In this document: positions 32,282-32,533 of the stretch, in pieces | How positions within the stretch are numbered: the first letter of the stretch is position 1 | Layout: the number at the start of each line of letters is the position of its first letter | From: Puniceicoccales bacterium | Lineage (GTDB): Bacteria; Verrucomicrobiota; Verrucomicrobiia; Opitutales; LL51 | Length of the DNA stretch: 32,533 bases | NCBI GenBank assembly: GCA_031257405.1 | Contig: JAIROS010000018.1 | Location: 1 to 32,533 of the forward strand | Reading direction: 5' to 3' | Position numbers and translations under genes: made by a program | Notes under the pieces: model-generated | What the model was told of the DNA's origin: nothing | The model's input: the letters and a program-made list of their open reading frames with translations, nothing else | Databases searched by the model: none

Positions 32282-32533
32282 AAGTTTCTAAACCAAACGC
32301 AAGGCTAATAACATATGGCGGAATATTTTTTAGACAAGATATTTTTTTACCTCCAGCACATGGAGGGTCATGGCGCCATACGTTGTGTAAATAATATGAT
32401 TTTAACTTTTACAGAAGAGGGGTGGATGGGAAGTTATATAGCGTAGGGGACATATCGGTGAGAGTAGACGGGGGGTATAAGAGTTATCAAGGGTTAGAAT
32501 ATATAATACGCGGATGGGGATCGGAAGCGGAAG
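32282..32533. other. Right-hand intergenic end, possible start of a gene on the plus strand
   Basis: Apart from a small hairpin CCTCCA/TGGAGG at 32350-32366 and the palindrome ATGGCGCCAT at 32370-32379, little is recognisable. A plus-strand frame is open from a GTG at 32422 to the window end (37 codons, reading MDGKLYSVGDISVRVDGG and on). AGAGG lies just before the GTG. Too short to call a gene. Confidence 0.25.

Noticed and set aside
32350-32366. Hairpin as a terminator
   Set aside because: The T-run is on the wrong side for the plus strand and becomes an A-run on the minus strand. The stem is only six pairs.

Overview
ORGANISM. The window looks like a chromosome segment of a Gram-negative bacterium living inside host cells, most likely a Verrucomicrobiota (Opitutales-like) symbiont. 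The main grounds are a nucleotide translocase of the Tlc/NTT ATP-ADP exchanger type (30730-32253), a lipid A and KDO pathway (fused LpxC-FabZ, LpxA, KdsB, an LptF/G permease) and prepilin-like genes of the kind common in Verrucomicrobiota. The phylum is an inference; Chlamydiota is the main alternative. No transposase, integrase, phage gene or CRISPR array was seen.

LAYOUT. 1-2.0 kb: priA, cut by the window edge. 2.1-2.9 kb: an unrecognised AT-rich secreted helical protein. 3.0-4.2 kb (minus): an RluA-like pseudouridine synthase overlapping ispF. 4.5-5.8 kb: a prepilin operon in which the 5' end of the second prepilin gene is repeated three times, followed by about 600 bp of decaying repeats. 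6.5-7.5 kb: a Ca2+/cation antiporter. 7.65-8.5 kb (minus): an unrecognised proline-rich protein. 8.7-12.3 kb: dnaE. 12.3-13.4 kb: a periplasmic substrate-binding protein. 13.5-14.0 kb (minus): sufU. 14.26-14.5 kb: DnaA boxes, a possible origin. 14.5-18.0 kb: dnaA, lpxC-fabZ and lpxA joined by ATGA overlaps. 18.1-18.2 kb: four hairpins in a row. 18.3-19.1 kb: ndk with a repeat-bearing upstream extension. 19.4-20.7 kb: tRNA-Leu, a NagZ-like hydrolase, initiator tRNA-Met. 21.2-24.7 kb: glgC, an adenylate-kinase-like gene, prfA. 24.9-28.4 kb (minus): an operon of a zinc-ribbon coiled-coil protein, hisS, sufT and an LptF/G permease. 28.6-30.5 kb (minus): dgkA, two tRNA-Ser genes, kdsB and a 33-residue ribosomal-type protein. 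30.7-32.3 kb (minus): the ATP/ADP translocase.

MOST UNUSUAL. (1) At least eleven gene or intergenic boundaries carry a partial tandem copy (about 35-215 bp) of the adjoining gene end, so an intact gene is followed or preceded by a decaying echo of itself. (2) Two complete 46-codon mini-prepilins lie ahead of the full prepilin gene, all chained by ATGA overlaps. (3) Several genes (2091, dnaE, the gene at 8543, glgC, sufT, perhaps ndk and dnaA) have a -10 box ending only 5-13 bases before the start codon, which suggests leaderless or near-leaderless mRNAs, whereas other genes have clear Shine-Dalgarno sites.

HOW THE GENES WORK TOGETHER. Replication and restart (priA, dnaE, dnaA), translation (prfA, hisS, tRNAs, bS22-like protein), envelope building (lpxC-fabZ, lpxA, kdsB, LptF/G, dgkA, NagZ-like), isoprenoid precursor synthesis (ispF), Fe-S assembly (sufU, sufT) and nucleotide handling (ndk, adk-like, NTT) are present, so the genome keeps a real Gram-negative envelope while drawing ATP from its host.
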